64,000 bases of DNA from assembly GCA_017942035.1 (NCBI GenBank), contig JAGAVG010000043.1, forward strand, positions 79,127 to 143,126, given 5' to 3'. Each line of letters opens with the position of its first letter. Position 1 is the first letter of the stretch. Origin of the DNA: a bacterium (GTDB lineage Bacteria > Cyanobacteriota > Vampirovibrionia > Gastranaerophilales > Gastranaerophilaceae). The notes beneath the pieces were generated by a model. The model was not told the DNA's origin, searched no databases, and worked only from the letters and a program-made list of their open reading frames with translations. The translations under genes and the position numbers were made by a program. Shown piece by piece: positions 8,036-16,728 of this stretch.

Positions 8036-8100
8036 TGTCACCCTGAACTTGTTTCAGGGTCTTATAACCATGAGATGCTGAAACGAGTTCAGCATGACAG
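8036..8100. repeat. Dispersed palindromic repeat, TGTCACCCTGAAC family
   Basis: An imperfect 65-bp palindrome: TGTCA...CTGAACTTGTTTCAG on the left and CTGAAACGAGTTCAG...TGACA on the right. A relative occurs at 29458-29480 (TGTCATTCTGAACTTGTTTC). It lies in the gap between the RpaB-like gene and tRNA-His. Confidence 0.75.
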
Positions 8101-8223
8101 ATTTGGACTATTCCTGTGCAAACTTGTAAATAAGTCCAAAAAAATGTACTGGACAAAAAATATTTACATGATAATATAGAACTTGCGGATGATGATTTAA
8201 TCAGACGTGAGCAGTAAGAAAAT

Positions 8224-8300
8224 GGCGGATATCGTCAAGTGGTCAAGACCTCGGATTGTGGTTCCGATATGCGTGGGTTCGAATCCCACTATCCGCCCCA
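8224..8300 (+). tRNA. tRNA-His (GTG anticodon)
   Basis: A full cloverleaf folds: the extra G(-1) at 8224 pairs with C73, the hallmark of histidine tRNA. The acceptor is GCGGATA/TATCCGC, the anticodon stem TCGGA/TCCGA with loop TTGTGGT (anticodon GTG), and the T arm GTGGGTTCGAATCCCAC. The terminal CCA is encoded. It stands alone 16 bases before the polysaccharide cluster. Confidence 0.95.
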
Positions 8301-8316
8301 TTTTTATTAGGGTGTT

Positions 8317-9591
8317 ATGAGTATTTTTTCTATTAATAAGTTGTTTAAGGATGGTTATAAGCGATTTATTATCTCTTTTTTGAATATGCGCTTTAGTTTT
8401 AAAGTTAAAGTTTCTTATAAAGATAAATTTCAATATTATGATTACATAGAAAATTATGGTAACTATGCTAAAAAGGATTGCGTTCCAATAACTGAGAGTT
8501 TTTATGATAATTCTTCTTCAATAAAGCCTATTGCATTTTATTTGCCGCAATTTCATTCTATTCCGTTAAATGATAAGAATTTTGGAAAAGGTTTTACTGA
8601 ATGGACAAATGTATCAAAGGCTCTCCCGCAGTTTCCAGGACATCATCAGCCTCAAATTCCTATTGATGTTGGTTTTTATGACTTAACGCATGATGACGTC
8701 ATGTATCGTCAAATTGAACTTGCAAAGATGTATGGCATTTATGGCTTTTGTTTTTATTATTACTGGTTTTCGGGAAAACGACTTTTGGAAAAACCTTTGT
8801 TTAACTGGTTAAACAATAAAGATTTAAATTTACCGTTTTGTCTCTGCTGGGCTAATGAAAATTGGTCAAAACTTTGGGATGGCGGTAATAAAGAGGTCGT
8901 CATGGAACAAAAACTTCAAGACGACGATGATGAAAAGTTTTTCTATGATATTCTTCCATTTTTGAAGGATGAACGCTATATCAAAGTTGATAATAAGCCG
9001 GTACTATTAATATACAGATTGAATTTGTTTGAAAAAGAACGGGTTAATAAATTTATAAAAAATATTCGAGCACTGGCTGAAAAAGAAGGGCTTTTTGGAA
9101 TTCATCTTGTTGGCGTAAAATCATTTGAGCTAAGAGATTTTGAAGAATACGATGTTGATGCTTCTGTTGAATTTCCGCCATTTGGGATTAATCCAAATTT
9201 GTTTGATGAAGGATATGTTAATAAGAATTTTGTTGGTGAAATTTATGATATGACTTCTTATGTGGAAAAAGCCGATTATATTAATGAAAATAATACAAAA
9301 TTATATAAGAGTGTCTTTTGTGGTTGGGATAATACCGCAAGAAAGGTAAGGAGCGGAGCTGCAATTTTTCTGCTAGAGCCGGATTTGTATAAAAAATGGT
9401 TGTATAATATAATGAAATGGACTAGAAAAAATCATAAGGAAAATGACAGATTGGTGTTCATAAATGCCTGGAACGAGTGGGGTGAAGGAGCTCATCTAGA
9501 GCCTTCATTAAGATACGGTTATGCATATTTACAGGCGACAAAAGAAGCATTGGAAGAAGTTTCTTTAACTAATGAAAAAAATGTGGAGTAG
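8317..9591 (+). CDS. WbsX-type glycosyltransferase / glycoside hydrolase 99-like protein
   Basis: 424 residues. From about residue 70 it carries the WbsX signatures: IAFYLPQFHSIP, FGKGFTEWTNVSKA, GIYGFCFYYYWFSGKRLLE, LCWANENW and near the end INAWNEWGEGAHLEP. WbsX proteins are found in O-antigen and capsule loci and resemble GH99-type barrels; their exact reaction is mostly unproven. It opens a run of plus-strand surface-sugar genes and ends three bases before rfbF, suggesting one operon. The N-terminal 60 residues are lysine/phenylalanine-rich without a clear signal peptide. Confidence 0.85.
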   Translation: MSIFSINKLFKDGYKRFIISFLNMRFSFKVKVSYKDKFQYYDYIENYGNYAKKDCVPITESFYDNSSSIKPIAFYLPQFHSIPLNDKNFGKGFTEWTNVSKALPQFPGHHQPQIPIDVGFYDLTHDDVMYRQIELAKMYGIYGFCFYYYWFSGKRLLEKPLFNWLNNKDLNLPFCLCWANENWSKLWDGGNKEVVMEQKLQDDDDEKFFYDILPFLKDERYIKVDNKPVLLIYRLNLFEKERVNKFIKNIRALAEKEGLFGIHLVGVKSFELRDFEEYDVDASVEFPPFGINPNLFDEGYVNKNFVGEIYDMTSYVEKADYINENNTKLYKSVFCGWDNTARKVRSGAAIFLLEPDLYKKWLYNIMKWTRKNHKENDRLVFINAWNEWGEGAHLEPSLRYGYAYLQATKEALEEVSLTNEKNVE

Positions 9592-9594
9592 TTT

Positions 9595-10371
9595 ATGAAA
9601 GTAGTTATTCTTGCGGGCGGATTAGGAACACGATTATCAGAAGAAACAAGACTTATTCCAAAACCAATGGTTGAAATCGGCGGAAGACCTATACTGTGGC
9701 ATATTATGAAAATATATTCATATTATGGATATAATGATTTTGTAATTTTGACAGGATATAAGTCTCATATTATTAAAGACTATTTTATAAATTATTACAC
9801 ACGCTATTCTGATATTACTGTTGATATGGAAAACAATTCAGTTGAAATTCACAAAAACCGCTATGAGCCATGGAGAGTAACGATGCTTTATACAGGACAG
9901 GATACTATGACTGGTGGAAGAGTAAAAAAAGCTCAGGATTATATCGGTGATGAACAGTTTTTATTAACCTATGGTGATGGTGTAAGTGATATAAATATTA
10001 AAGATGTTGTTGATTTTCATAATAAAAAAGGACAATATCTCACAATGACCGCAGTTCAGCCTTGCGGAAGATTTGGAGCTATTGATATTGCTTCTGACGG
10101 TTTGATAAATAATTTTAAGGAAAAACCTCAAGGAGATGGCGGCTGGATAAATGGCGGTTTTATGGTTTGTGAACCTCAAGTGTTTGATTATATAAAAGAT
10201 GACGAAAGTGTTATATTTGAAAGGGAACCATTAGAAAATCTTGCAAAAGACGGCCAATTAAATGCATATAAACATAACGGCTTTTGGCGCCCGATGGATA
10301 CTCTTAAAGATAAAAATGATTTAACAGAAATGTGGTTAAGGATGGATGCACCATGGGCGAAATGGATGTAG
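9595..10371 (+). CDS. rfbF: Glucose-1-phosphate cytidylyltransferase
   Basis: 258 residues, the usual RfbF/AscA/DdhA length. The nucleotidyltransferase signature GGLGTRLSEETRLIPKPMVE and the following GGRPILWHIMK are diagnostic. It makes CDP-glucose from CTP and glucose-1-phosphate, the entry to CDP-3,6-dideoxyhexoses. rfbG and rfbH follow with only the glycosyltransferase fusion gene between. The product is feed material for the neighbouring dehydratase. Confidence 0.95.
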   Translation: MKVVILAGGLGTRLSEETRLIPKPMVEIGGRPILWHIMKIYSYYGYNDFVILTGYKSHIIKDYFINYYTRYSDITVDMENNSVEIHKNRYEPWRVTMLYTGQDTMTGGRVKKAQDYIGDEQFLLTYGDGVSDINIKDVVDFHNKKGQYLTMTAVQPCGRFGAIDIASDGLINNFKEKPQGDGGWINGGFMVCEPQVFDYIKDDESVIFEREPLENLAKDGQLNAYKHNGFWRPMDTLKDKNDLTEMWLRMDAPWAKWM

Positions 10372-11930
10372 TTGAAGATGAAATATTATTGTCAATATGT
10401 ATTCCTACTTATAACAGGTGTCCGTATCTGGCAAAAACGTTATATGAATTTACGCAAGATAAAACATTTTTGAATACAAACTATATAGAAGTAGTTATTT
10501 GTGATAACTGCTCTACGGATGAGACACAAAGTTTGTGTGAAATGTATGCTGAAAAATTCCCGGGTAAAATAAAATATGTAAGACGGGATGTTCCGGTTTT
10601 CCCAGATGAAAATATTAATAAATCTTTGGATTTCGGGCGCGGAAAATATTTGAAATTAAATAATGATACCTGTTATTTTAAAAGGGGGTGCCTTGAACAG
10701 GTAATCAATTTCCTAAAATCTAATACTGATGTTGATATAGTTTTTTTCGCGATAGCATGTGCATTTTCTGATTTAAAAATAAAATATGTAAATACAGTTG
10801 ATGAGTTTGTAAGTTTTTTGGGTTATTTTTCAACATGGATAGGTGGCTTTTGTGTAAAAGCTGAGACTTACAGAGCTCTCGAGAATCCGTTAAGATATGT
10901 GAAGACAAAGCTTCCTCAGGTCGACATCTTATTAAGAATGATAAATAACGGAGCAAAGGTTTGTATAAATAATGAAAAAATTTTATTTGTTCAAGATGTA
11001 AAAAATAAGCCGCTCGATTACCGGATTGCAAAAATTTTCGGGAAGAATTATCTGGATATTCTGCGAGAATATCTGCCGGAAGGTGAACTATCCAGACTTA
11101 CATACGAACTTGAAAAGAAAAGAGTGCTTCTCGGACAGATTAATTTATTTTGTTTTCAAGTTGAAAATCCATACCCGGGTTCTAATAAAGAGTATATCCG
11201 ATTTTTACTTTCATATTACTGGTATAATTTTTATTTTTGGAAAAAATATCTTGGTTACCATTTCCATCGTGTGTTCAGAATTCAAAAATATAATGAGTTC
11301 AGGGTAATAAAAATATTTGGCATAAAAGTAAAATATAGAATGAAAAATAGAAAAAACTCTAAACCTGTTGAAAAAGATTATACAATATGCAGTGAACGTC
11401 CTGAATGTGTTCATGTAGGCAATTACACATATGGAAGAGTCAATGCTCTGGCGTTTGCCGGCAGCTCTATTCTTGATATTGGGAATTTTTGTTCTATAGG
11501 ACCTGATGTTACCTTTCTTTTGTCTGCAGAACATCCTTATGAAGGATTTTCAACGTACCCTTATAAAGTTAAAATTTTAGGAGAACAATATGAGGCTGTC
11601 TCAAGAGGAAACATTATTGTTAAAGATGATGTATGGATTGGTCAAAGTGCGATTATACTTTCGGGTGTAACTATCGGTCAAGGTGCTGTTATTGGTGCAG
11701 GAGCTATTGTGACAAAAGATGTCCCGCCTTATGCAATTGTAGCCGGAAATCCTGCAAAAATAATTAAATACAGATTTGAGCAAGAAATTATTGATGAAAT
11801 GTTAAAATTTGATTTTTCAAAATTAACGCCGGAGATGATTAAAAATGCTAAGGATGTTCTTTATACAAAACTTACAAAAGATAATGTAAAAGAGGTTTTA
11901 GCAAAAATAAGAGAATGTGAAAATGTTTGA
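10353..11930 (+). CDS. Family 2 glycosyltransferase fused to a CatB/Xat-type O-acetyltransferase
   Basis: About 525 residues. The N-terminal half is a GT-A family 2 glycosyltransferase (LLSICIPTYNRCPYLAKTL, VVICDNCSTDET, a degenerate DxD at LKLNNDT). The C-terminal ~190 residues are a left-handed beta-helix acetyltransferase with hexapeptide repeats (IGNFCSIGPDVTF, DDVWIGQSAIILSGVTIGQ, GAGAIVTKDVPPYAIVAGNP). The fusion suggests a sugar is transferred and O-acetylated by one polypeptide. It overlaps the end of rfbF by about 19 bases. ATG 10353 is chosen with AAGGA upstream; GTG 10332 is an alternative. It interrupts the usual rfbF-rfbG order. Confidence 0.85.
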   Translation: MGEMDVVEDEILLSICIPTYNRCPYLAKTLYEFTQDKTFLNTNYIEVVICDNCSTDETQSLCEMYAEKFPGKIKYVRRDVPVFPDENINKSLDFGRGKYLKLNNDTCYFKRGCLEQVINFLKSNTDVDIVFFAIACAFSDLKIKYVNTVDEFVSFLGYFSTWIGGFCVKAETYRALENPLRYVKTKLPQVDILLRMINNGAKVCINNEKILFVQDVKNKPLDYRIAKIFGKNYLDILREYLPEGELSRLTYELEKKRVLLGQINLFCFQVENPYPGSNKEYIRFLLSYYWYNFYFWKKYLGYHFHRVFRIQKYNEFRVIKIFGIKVKYRMKNRKNSKPVEKDYTICSERPECVHVGNYTYGRVNALAFAGSSILDIGNFCSIGPDVTFLLSAEHPYEGFSTYPYKVKILGEQYEAVSRGNIIVKDDVWIGQSAIILSGVTIGQGAVIGAGAIVTKDVPPYAIVAGNPAKIIKYRFEQEIIDEMLKFDFSKLTPEMIKNAKDVLYTKLTKDNVKEVLAKIRECENV

Positions 11931-12978
11931 TAATATATATAAAGATAGAAAAGTATTTTTAACAGGTCATACAGGCTTTAAAGGAAGCTGGATGACTTTG
12001 TGGCTGAAAACTTTAGGGGCAGAGGTTTTGGGTTATTCTTTGGAACCGGAAACTAGTCCTTCGATGTTTGAAGAGCTTAGAATCTACGGCCAATGTCGTA
12101 ATGAGTTTGGAAATATTCTTAATAGCAGACATTTAGAAGAAACAATGGCGGATTTTGCTCCGGATATTGTCTTTCATCTTGCCGCACAGCCTTTAGTAAG
12201 ACTTTCTTATAAGGAACCTAAGTTGACTTATGAAACAAATGTTATCGGAACTTTAAATGTTTTAGAGGCTGCAAGAAAGTGTAATTCTGTAAAAGCTTTT
12301 GTAAACGTTACTACTGATAAATGTTATGAGAATAAAGAAGTATCCCGCGGTTATATTGAAGATGATCCAATGGGCGGATATGATATGTATTCATCTTCAA
12401 AAGGATGTGCGGAAATTTTATCTTCTTCTTATCGTCGTTCATTTTTATCAGGCGATGAAGGATTTGCTCTTGCTACAGCTCGTGCAGGAAATGTAATAGG
12501 CGGAGGTGACTGGGCTTTAGATAGATTAGTTCCGGATTGCATCAGAGCGATTAATTCTGATAATGATATAGAAATTAGAAATCCTGTTGCAATAAGACCA
12601 TGGCAGCATGTTTTGGAACCTCTTTCCGGATACCTTCTATTAGGACAAAAATTGTTGCAAGAAGGTAGAAAATATGCGCAAGGTTTTAATTTCGGGCCGG
12701 AAGAATCCAGTGTTTTGACAGTAGCAGATGTTGCTCAAAAAGTTGTAAACGCTTACGGAAAAGGAAATGTTGTAGTCGGAGAAAAGAGTTCTTTGCATGA
12801 AGCCGGACTTTTGATGCTAAATATTGATAAGGCTTTTAATATTTTAGGCTGGAAGCCTTCATATAATGCTGATGAAGCAATATTGAAAACGGTTGATTGG
12901 TATAAACATTTTTATGCAAAAGATGTTGATATGTTAGATTTTACGTTAACACAGATAAAAGAATATGGGAGAATTTAA
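11923..12978 (+). CDS. rfbG: CDP-glucose 4,6-dehydratase
   Basis: About 351 residues, an extended SDR. KVFLTGHTGFKGSWMTLWLK carries the NAD-binding TGxxGFxG, and the YSSSKGCAE segment follows MYSSSK with the catalytic Tyr-x3-Lys. RPWQHVLEPLSGYL is characteristic of RfbG. It converts CDP-glucose to CDP-4-keto-6-deoxyglucose. ATG 11923 overlaps the stop of the upstream fusion gene and gives the normal MFDNIYKDRKV N-terminus. Confidence 0.96.
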   Translation: MFDNIYKDRKVFLTGHTGFKGSWMTLWLKTLGAEVLGYSLEPETSPSMFEELRIYGQCRNEFGNILNSRHLEETMADFAPDIVFHLAAQPLVRLSYKEPKLTYETNVIGTLNVLEAARKCNSVKAFVNVTTDKCYENKEVSRGYIEDDPMGGYDMYSSSKGCAEILSSSYRRSFLSGDEGFALATARAGNVIGGGDWALDRLVPDCIRAINSDNDIEIRNPVAIRPWQHVLEPLSGYLLLGQKLLQEGRKYAQGFNFGPEESSVLTVADVAQKVVNAYGKGNVVVGEKSSLHEAGLLMLNIDKAFNILGWKPSYNADEAILKTVDWYKHFYAKDVDMLDFTLTQIKEYGRI

Positions 12979-14332
12979 ATTGGAACAAGAGTTGCGTAAC
13001 AAAGTAAAAGATGCTGCAAGATTATATTATAGAGAAGTTTTTAAATCAAAAAAGAATTTCGATTATATTCCACCTTCTGGAAAGTTGTTGGGAGAAGAAG
13101 AATTATTGAATATGATTGATGCTTCTCTTGATATGTGGCTTACATCTGGAAGGTTTAATAAAGAGTTTGAAACAAAATTTGCTAATTATTTGAATGTAAA
13201 ATATGCTCTTTCTGTAAATTCCGGTTCAAGTGCAAATTTGCTTGCATTATCAGCTTTGACATCATATAAATTAGGAGAAAGACGTTTAAAAAAAGGTGAT
13301 GAAGTAATATCTGTAGCTGCAGGATTTCCAACAACAATTAACCCTATAATACAGCAAGGGCTAATTCCGGTATTTGTCGATAGTGAAGTTGGAACTTATA
13401 ATATTAATGCCGATAAAATAGAAGAAGCAATTTCTCCCAAAACGAAAGCAATATTTCTAGCTCATACGCTTGGAAACAGCTATGATTTAGATAAAATTAT
13501 GACACTGGCCGAAAAGTATAATTTATGGGTTATAGAAGATGCCTGTGATGCGCTGGGTGGAGAGTATAAAGGTAAAAAAATCGGAACTGTCGGTCATATT
13601 GGAACATTTAGCTTTTATCCAGCCCATCATTTAACAATGGGAGAAGGTGGGGCGGTAATTACAAATGACCCTCAATTATACAAAATTCTTATGTCTTTCC
13701 GTGACTGGGGCAGAGACTGTTGCTGTCCTCCTGGTAAAGATGGAATTTGTAATAAACGATTTTCACAACAGTTAGGGAATTTGCCTTATGGGTATGATCA
13801 TAAATACACTTATTCTCATATCGGATTTAATTTAAAAATTACCGATTGGCAAGCTGCTCTGGGGTGTTCTCAAATTGATAAATTAGATGAATTTCTAAAA
13901 ATCAGACGGGAAAATGCCGAACTTTTGACGAAATTGCTCGCAGGTATGGATGAATACTTAATTCTTCCAAAAATAAATGATGGAGTGAAACCCTCATGGT
14001 TTGGATATTTGATTTCTGTTAAGGCAGATGCGCCTTTTACAAAACAGCAGTTGGTTGAATATTTAGAAAATCATGGAGTTGGAACACGTCAGTTATTTGC
14101 CGGAAATATTTTGAGGCAGCCTATGATAGTTGATAACGATGTTGATTTTAGAATCGGAAATTCACAACTTATTAATTCAAAAGACTTGAATGAAGAATAT
14201 TATAAACTTCTTCCAATAACTGATTTTATAATGAATTCTACATTCTGGGTTGGAACATTTCCGGCTCTCGGAGAAATAGAAATTACAAGAATTGCTAATA
14301 CTATAATTGATTTCATAAAAAAATATAAGTGA
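12965..14332 (+). CDS. rfbH: CDP-6-deoxy-4-keto-glucose 3-dehydrase (E1)
   Basis: 455 residues, a PMP-dependent aminotransferase-fold enzyme. The active-site lysine is replaced by histidine in FYPAHHLTMGEGGAV (His221-His222), the hallmark of E1, and the [2Fe-2S] cysteines are seen in RDCCCPPGKDGIC. It removes the C3 hydroxyl of CDP-4-keto-6-deoxyglucose. Completion of the reaction needs an E3 NADH reductase (AscD/DdhD), which is not in this window. ATG 12965 overlaps rfbG; TTG 12980, preceded by GGGAG, is a possible true start. Confidence 0.95.
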   Translation: MGEFKLEQELRNKVKDAARLYYREVFKSKKNFDYIPPSGKLLGEEELLNMIDASLDMWLTSGRFNKEFETKFANYLNVKYALSVNSGSSANLLALSALTSYKLGERRLKKGDEVISVAAGFPTTINPIIQQGLIPVFVDSEVGTYNINADKIEEAISPKTKAIFLAHTLGNSYDLDKIMTLAEKYNLWVIEDACDALGGEYKGKKIGTVGHIGTFSFYPAHHLTMGEGGAVITNDPQLYKILMSFRDWGRDCCCPPGKDGICNKRFSQQLGNLPYGYDHKYTYSHIGFNLKITDWQAALGCSQIDKLDEFLKIRRENAELLTKLLAGMDEYLILPKINDGVKPSWFGYLISVKADAPFTKQQLVEYLENHGVGTRQLFAGNILRQPMIVDNDVDFRIGNSQLINSKDLNEEYYKLLPITDFIMNSTFWVGTFPALGEIEITRIANTIIDFIKKYK

Positions 14333-14357
14333 TTGTTTGCTAGTTAAGGAAAAACGA

Positions 14358-15257
14358 ATGAAAAAGAAAATATTATTAACCGGTTCGGGCGGTTTTATAG
14401 GACGTAATATTAAAGAAAGTTATCTCGCTGAAAAATATGAGATAATTTCACCCCGTTCTTTTGAATTGGATTTGTTAGATTCTGATGCTGTGAGTGAGTA
14501 TTTTAAGGATAAATATTTTGACGCAATCTGGCATGCCGGGTGTAAGCCAGGACATAGAAATGCAAAAGATACGTCCGCTCTTTTTTATTCCAATGTAAGA
14601 ATGTTTGAAAATCTTGTCAGACAAAACGCACATTTTAAAAAGTTTATAAATTTTGGCTCCGGCGCTATTTATGATATGTGTTCTGATATCACTGATGCTA
14701 ACGAAAATAATATTTATAAAAAAATAGGAAAAGATGAGCATAGTTTTTGTAAATACGTTGTTGGGAAAAGAATTGACGCGCTTTTTAAAGAGGGTAAAAA
14801 GTTTGTCGATATGAATATTTTCGGGATTTTCGGAAAATATGAAGACTGGGAAATAAGATTTCTTTCTAATGCAATTTGTAAGGCAATTTATGATTTGCCA
14901 ATCACATTAAGACAAAATAGAAGATTTTCATATCTGGACGTGAATGATTTAATGCCTGTATTGGAATTTTTTACTGAAAATGATACAAAATATTCTCATT
15001 ATAATGTTTGTCCTGATGTTTCAACAAGTTTGATTGAAGCTGCAAGAATTGTAAAGAAAATAAGCGGAAAAGATATCCCAATTATTGCGGCGCAAGAAGG
15101 ATTTGGATATGATTATACTGGTGATAATGCGAGATTACATGAAGAATTTAGCGGTCTAAAATTTACGCCGTTGGAGAAATCTTTGGAAAATTTGTATAAA
15201 TATTATGAAAATATAAAAAATAATATAGATGTAAAATTATTAATGGAGGATAAATAA
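14358..15257 (+). CDS. NAD-dependent epimerase/dehydratase (extended SDR, fucose-synthase-like)
   Basis: 299 residues. KKILLTGSGGFIGRNI is the NAD(P)-binding Rossmann loop; FGSGAIYD and KYVVGKR supply the catalytic Ser and Tyr-x3-Lys. WHAGCKPGHRNAKDT resembles the GDP-fucose synthase / UDP-hexose reductase branch. In this context it may be a 4-ketoreductase acting on the CDP-dideoxy sugar made by rfbFGH, a role like AscE/YerF, but the exact substrate is inferred. ATG 14358 is preceded by AAGGA. Confidence 0.8.
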   Translation: MKKKILLTGSGGFIGRNIKESYLAEKYEIISPRSFELDLLDSDAVSEYFKDKYFDAIWHAGCKPGHRNAKDTSALFYSNVRMFENLVRQNAHFKKFINFGSGAIYDMCSDITDANENNIYKKIGKDEHSFCKYVVGKRIDALFKEGKKFVDMNIFGIFGKYEDWEIRFLSNAICKAIYDLPITLRQNRRFSYLDVNDLMPVLEFFTENDTKYSHYNVCPDVSTSLIEAARIVKKISGKDIPIIAAQEGFGYDYTGDNARLHEEFSGLKFTPLEKSLENLYKYYENIKNNIDVKLLMEDK

Positions 15258-16076
15258 GTGAACGATTTAGAAAAGAAAATGGTTGATGCTCTTTCAGATT
15301 TAAAAGAAAAACATCATGTTGTAGGTGTAAAAGCTGAATTTGAGGCTGAAGGCACAAGACTTGAAGAGGCAATGCGTTTAAAAGAAGTAGTTACAAAAGC
15401 CGGATTGGAGTTAACAATGAAAATCGGCGGATGTGAAGCTTTAAAAGATATGTATGATGCTAGAATTATTGGTGTTAATGCAATTGTTGCACCTATGATA
15501 GAATCAGCTTATGCCCTGAAAAAATATATAAAGTCAACAAAATTAGCATTCCCTGAATGTGAATGGAAGGATACAAAATTTTTAATAAATATTGAAACAA
15601 TTTCAGGCTATAATTGTTTGGATGAAATTCTTTCTTCAGAGGAATCGGAGTCTCTTGCCGGTATTGTTATGGGAAGAGTAGATATGACAGGTTCGCTAGG
15701 CTTAACAAGAGAAGATATTAATGACGATAGAATTCTTGAAATTGCCAAAAATATTGCCCGTAAAGCTCAAGAACATAAAAAAGAAATGGTAATAGGCGGA
15801 GGTGTTTCAAAATATTCAATCCCATTTTTTGCAAGTTTGCCTGAAGGCAGCCTTACAAGGTTTGAAACAAGAAAGATTATATTTGATGCACCAAAAGCAA
15901 TTGCAGATTCAAATACAGATAAAGGTTTGATGAAAGCGGTTGGATTTGAATTGTTATGGTTAAAAAATAAACGTAACTTCTACAAAAATATTTTTGAAGA
16001 AGATACCCAACGCCTTCAAATGCTTGAATGCAGATATAAAGAGTTAATAGCTGAAGCAGGCGGACATTATGAATAA
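15258..16076 (+). CDS. HpcH/HpaI-type aldolase (citrate-lyase family)
   Basis: 272 residues starting at GTG directly after the previous stop. Metal-binding carboxylates are visible in FLINIETISGYN and GIVMGRVDMTGSLGL, and RLKEVVTKAGLEL marks the barrel start. Family members make or break C-C bonds between pyruvate/oxaloacetate and an aldehyde. It overlaps the next SDR gene by eight bases and sits with a dehydroquinate-synthase-like cyclase, phosphatase and ThDP enzyme, so I infer it makes a 2-keto-3-deoxy acid or related precursor of a surface sugar. Substrate unknown. Confidence 0.75.
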   Translation: MNDLEKKMVDALSDLKEKHHVVGVKAEFEAEGTRLEEAMRLKEVVTKAGLELTMKIGGCEALKDMYDARIIGVNAIVAPMIESAYALKKYIKSTKLAFPECEWKDTKFLINIETISGYNCLDEILSSEESESLAGIVMGRVDMTGSLGLTREDINDDRILEIAKNIARKAQEHKKEMVIGGGVSKYSIPFFASLPEGSLTRFETRKIIFDAPKAIADSNTDKGLMKAVGFELLWLKNKRNFYKNIFEEDTQRLQMLECRYKELIAEAGGHYE

Positions 16077-16728
16077 AGCATTAATAACAGGTGCATCCCG
16101 AGGAATTGGTAAAGCTATAAAAGAACTTTTTGAGGCAAGGGGCATATTTGTATATGCTCCTACCCGTTCAGAAATGGATTTATCATCTGCTGAAAGTATA
16201 AAATCCTATATATCTACAGTTAAGGATGTGGATATTTTGATTAATTGTGCAGGAGTAAATAATCTGGCGTCAATTGATGAATTAACAGATGAAAAATTTG
16301 AAGAAATGCTTAAGGTTAATCTCATTGCTCAGACTCTTCTTATAAAATATTTGACACCATATATGAAAGAAAAAAGATACGGCAGAATTGTAAATTTTTC
16401 GTCTATATGGAGTGAATTTTCAAAAGAGCGCCGGATAATGTATTCAATAGCAAAATCCGGTGTAAACGGGCTTACGACAGCCGCAGCGGTTGAGCTTTCG
16501 AAATATAATATTCTTACGAATGCTGTTGCGCCCGGATTTGTTAATACAGAAATGACCTCAAAAAATAATACGCCCGAACAAATAAAAGCTCTTTCCGATG
16601 CACTTCCTATAAAGAGAATGGCTGAACCGTGTGAGATTGCAGAATTAGTATATTTTCTTGCGAGTGAAAAAAATACATTCATAACCGGCCAGACAATATT
16701 TGCCGATGGAGGTTTTTCATGTGTGTAG
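16069..16728 (+). CDS. Short-chain dehydrogenase/reductase
   Basis: 219 residues, a classical SDR: TGASRGIGKAI cofactor motif, INCAGVNN, catalytic Ser in FSSIW and Tyr-x3-Lys in YSIAKSG, and the end FITGQTIFADGGF typical of FabG-like members. It overlaps the aldolase and the cyclase genes on each side, indicating translational coupling. It likely oxidises or reduces one hydroxyl of an intermediate in the surface-sugar pathway; FabG function in fatty-acid synthesis is less likely here. Confidence 0.85.
   Translation: MNKALITGASRGIGKAIKELFEARGIFVYAPTRSEMDLSSAESIKSYISTVKDVDILINCAGVNNLASIDELTDEKFEEMLKVNLIAQTLLIKYLTPYMKEKRYGRIVNFSSIWSEFSKERRIMYSIAKSGVNGLTTAAAVELSKYNILTNAVAPGFVNTEMTSKNNTPEQIKALSDALPIKRMAEPCEIAELVYFLASEKNTFITGQTIFADGGFSCV

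Noticed and set aside
8197..8433. 78-codon minus-strand frame overlapping the tRNA
   Set aside because: It runs antisense through tRNA-His and gives the well-known artefact peptide (IVGFEPTH...) that arises from antisense tRNA sequence.
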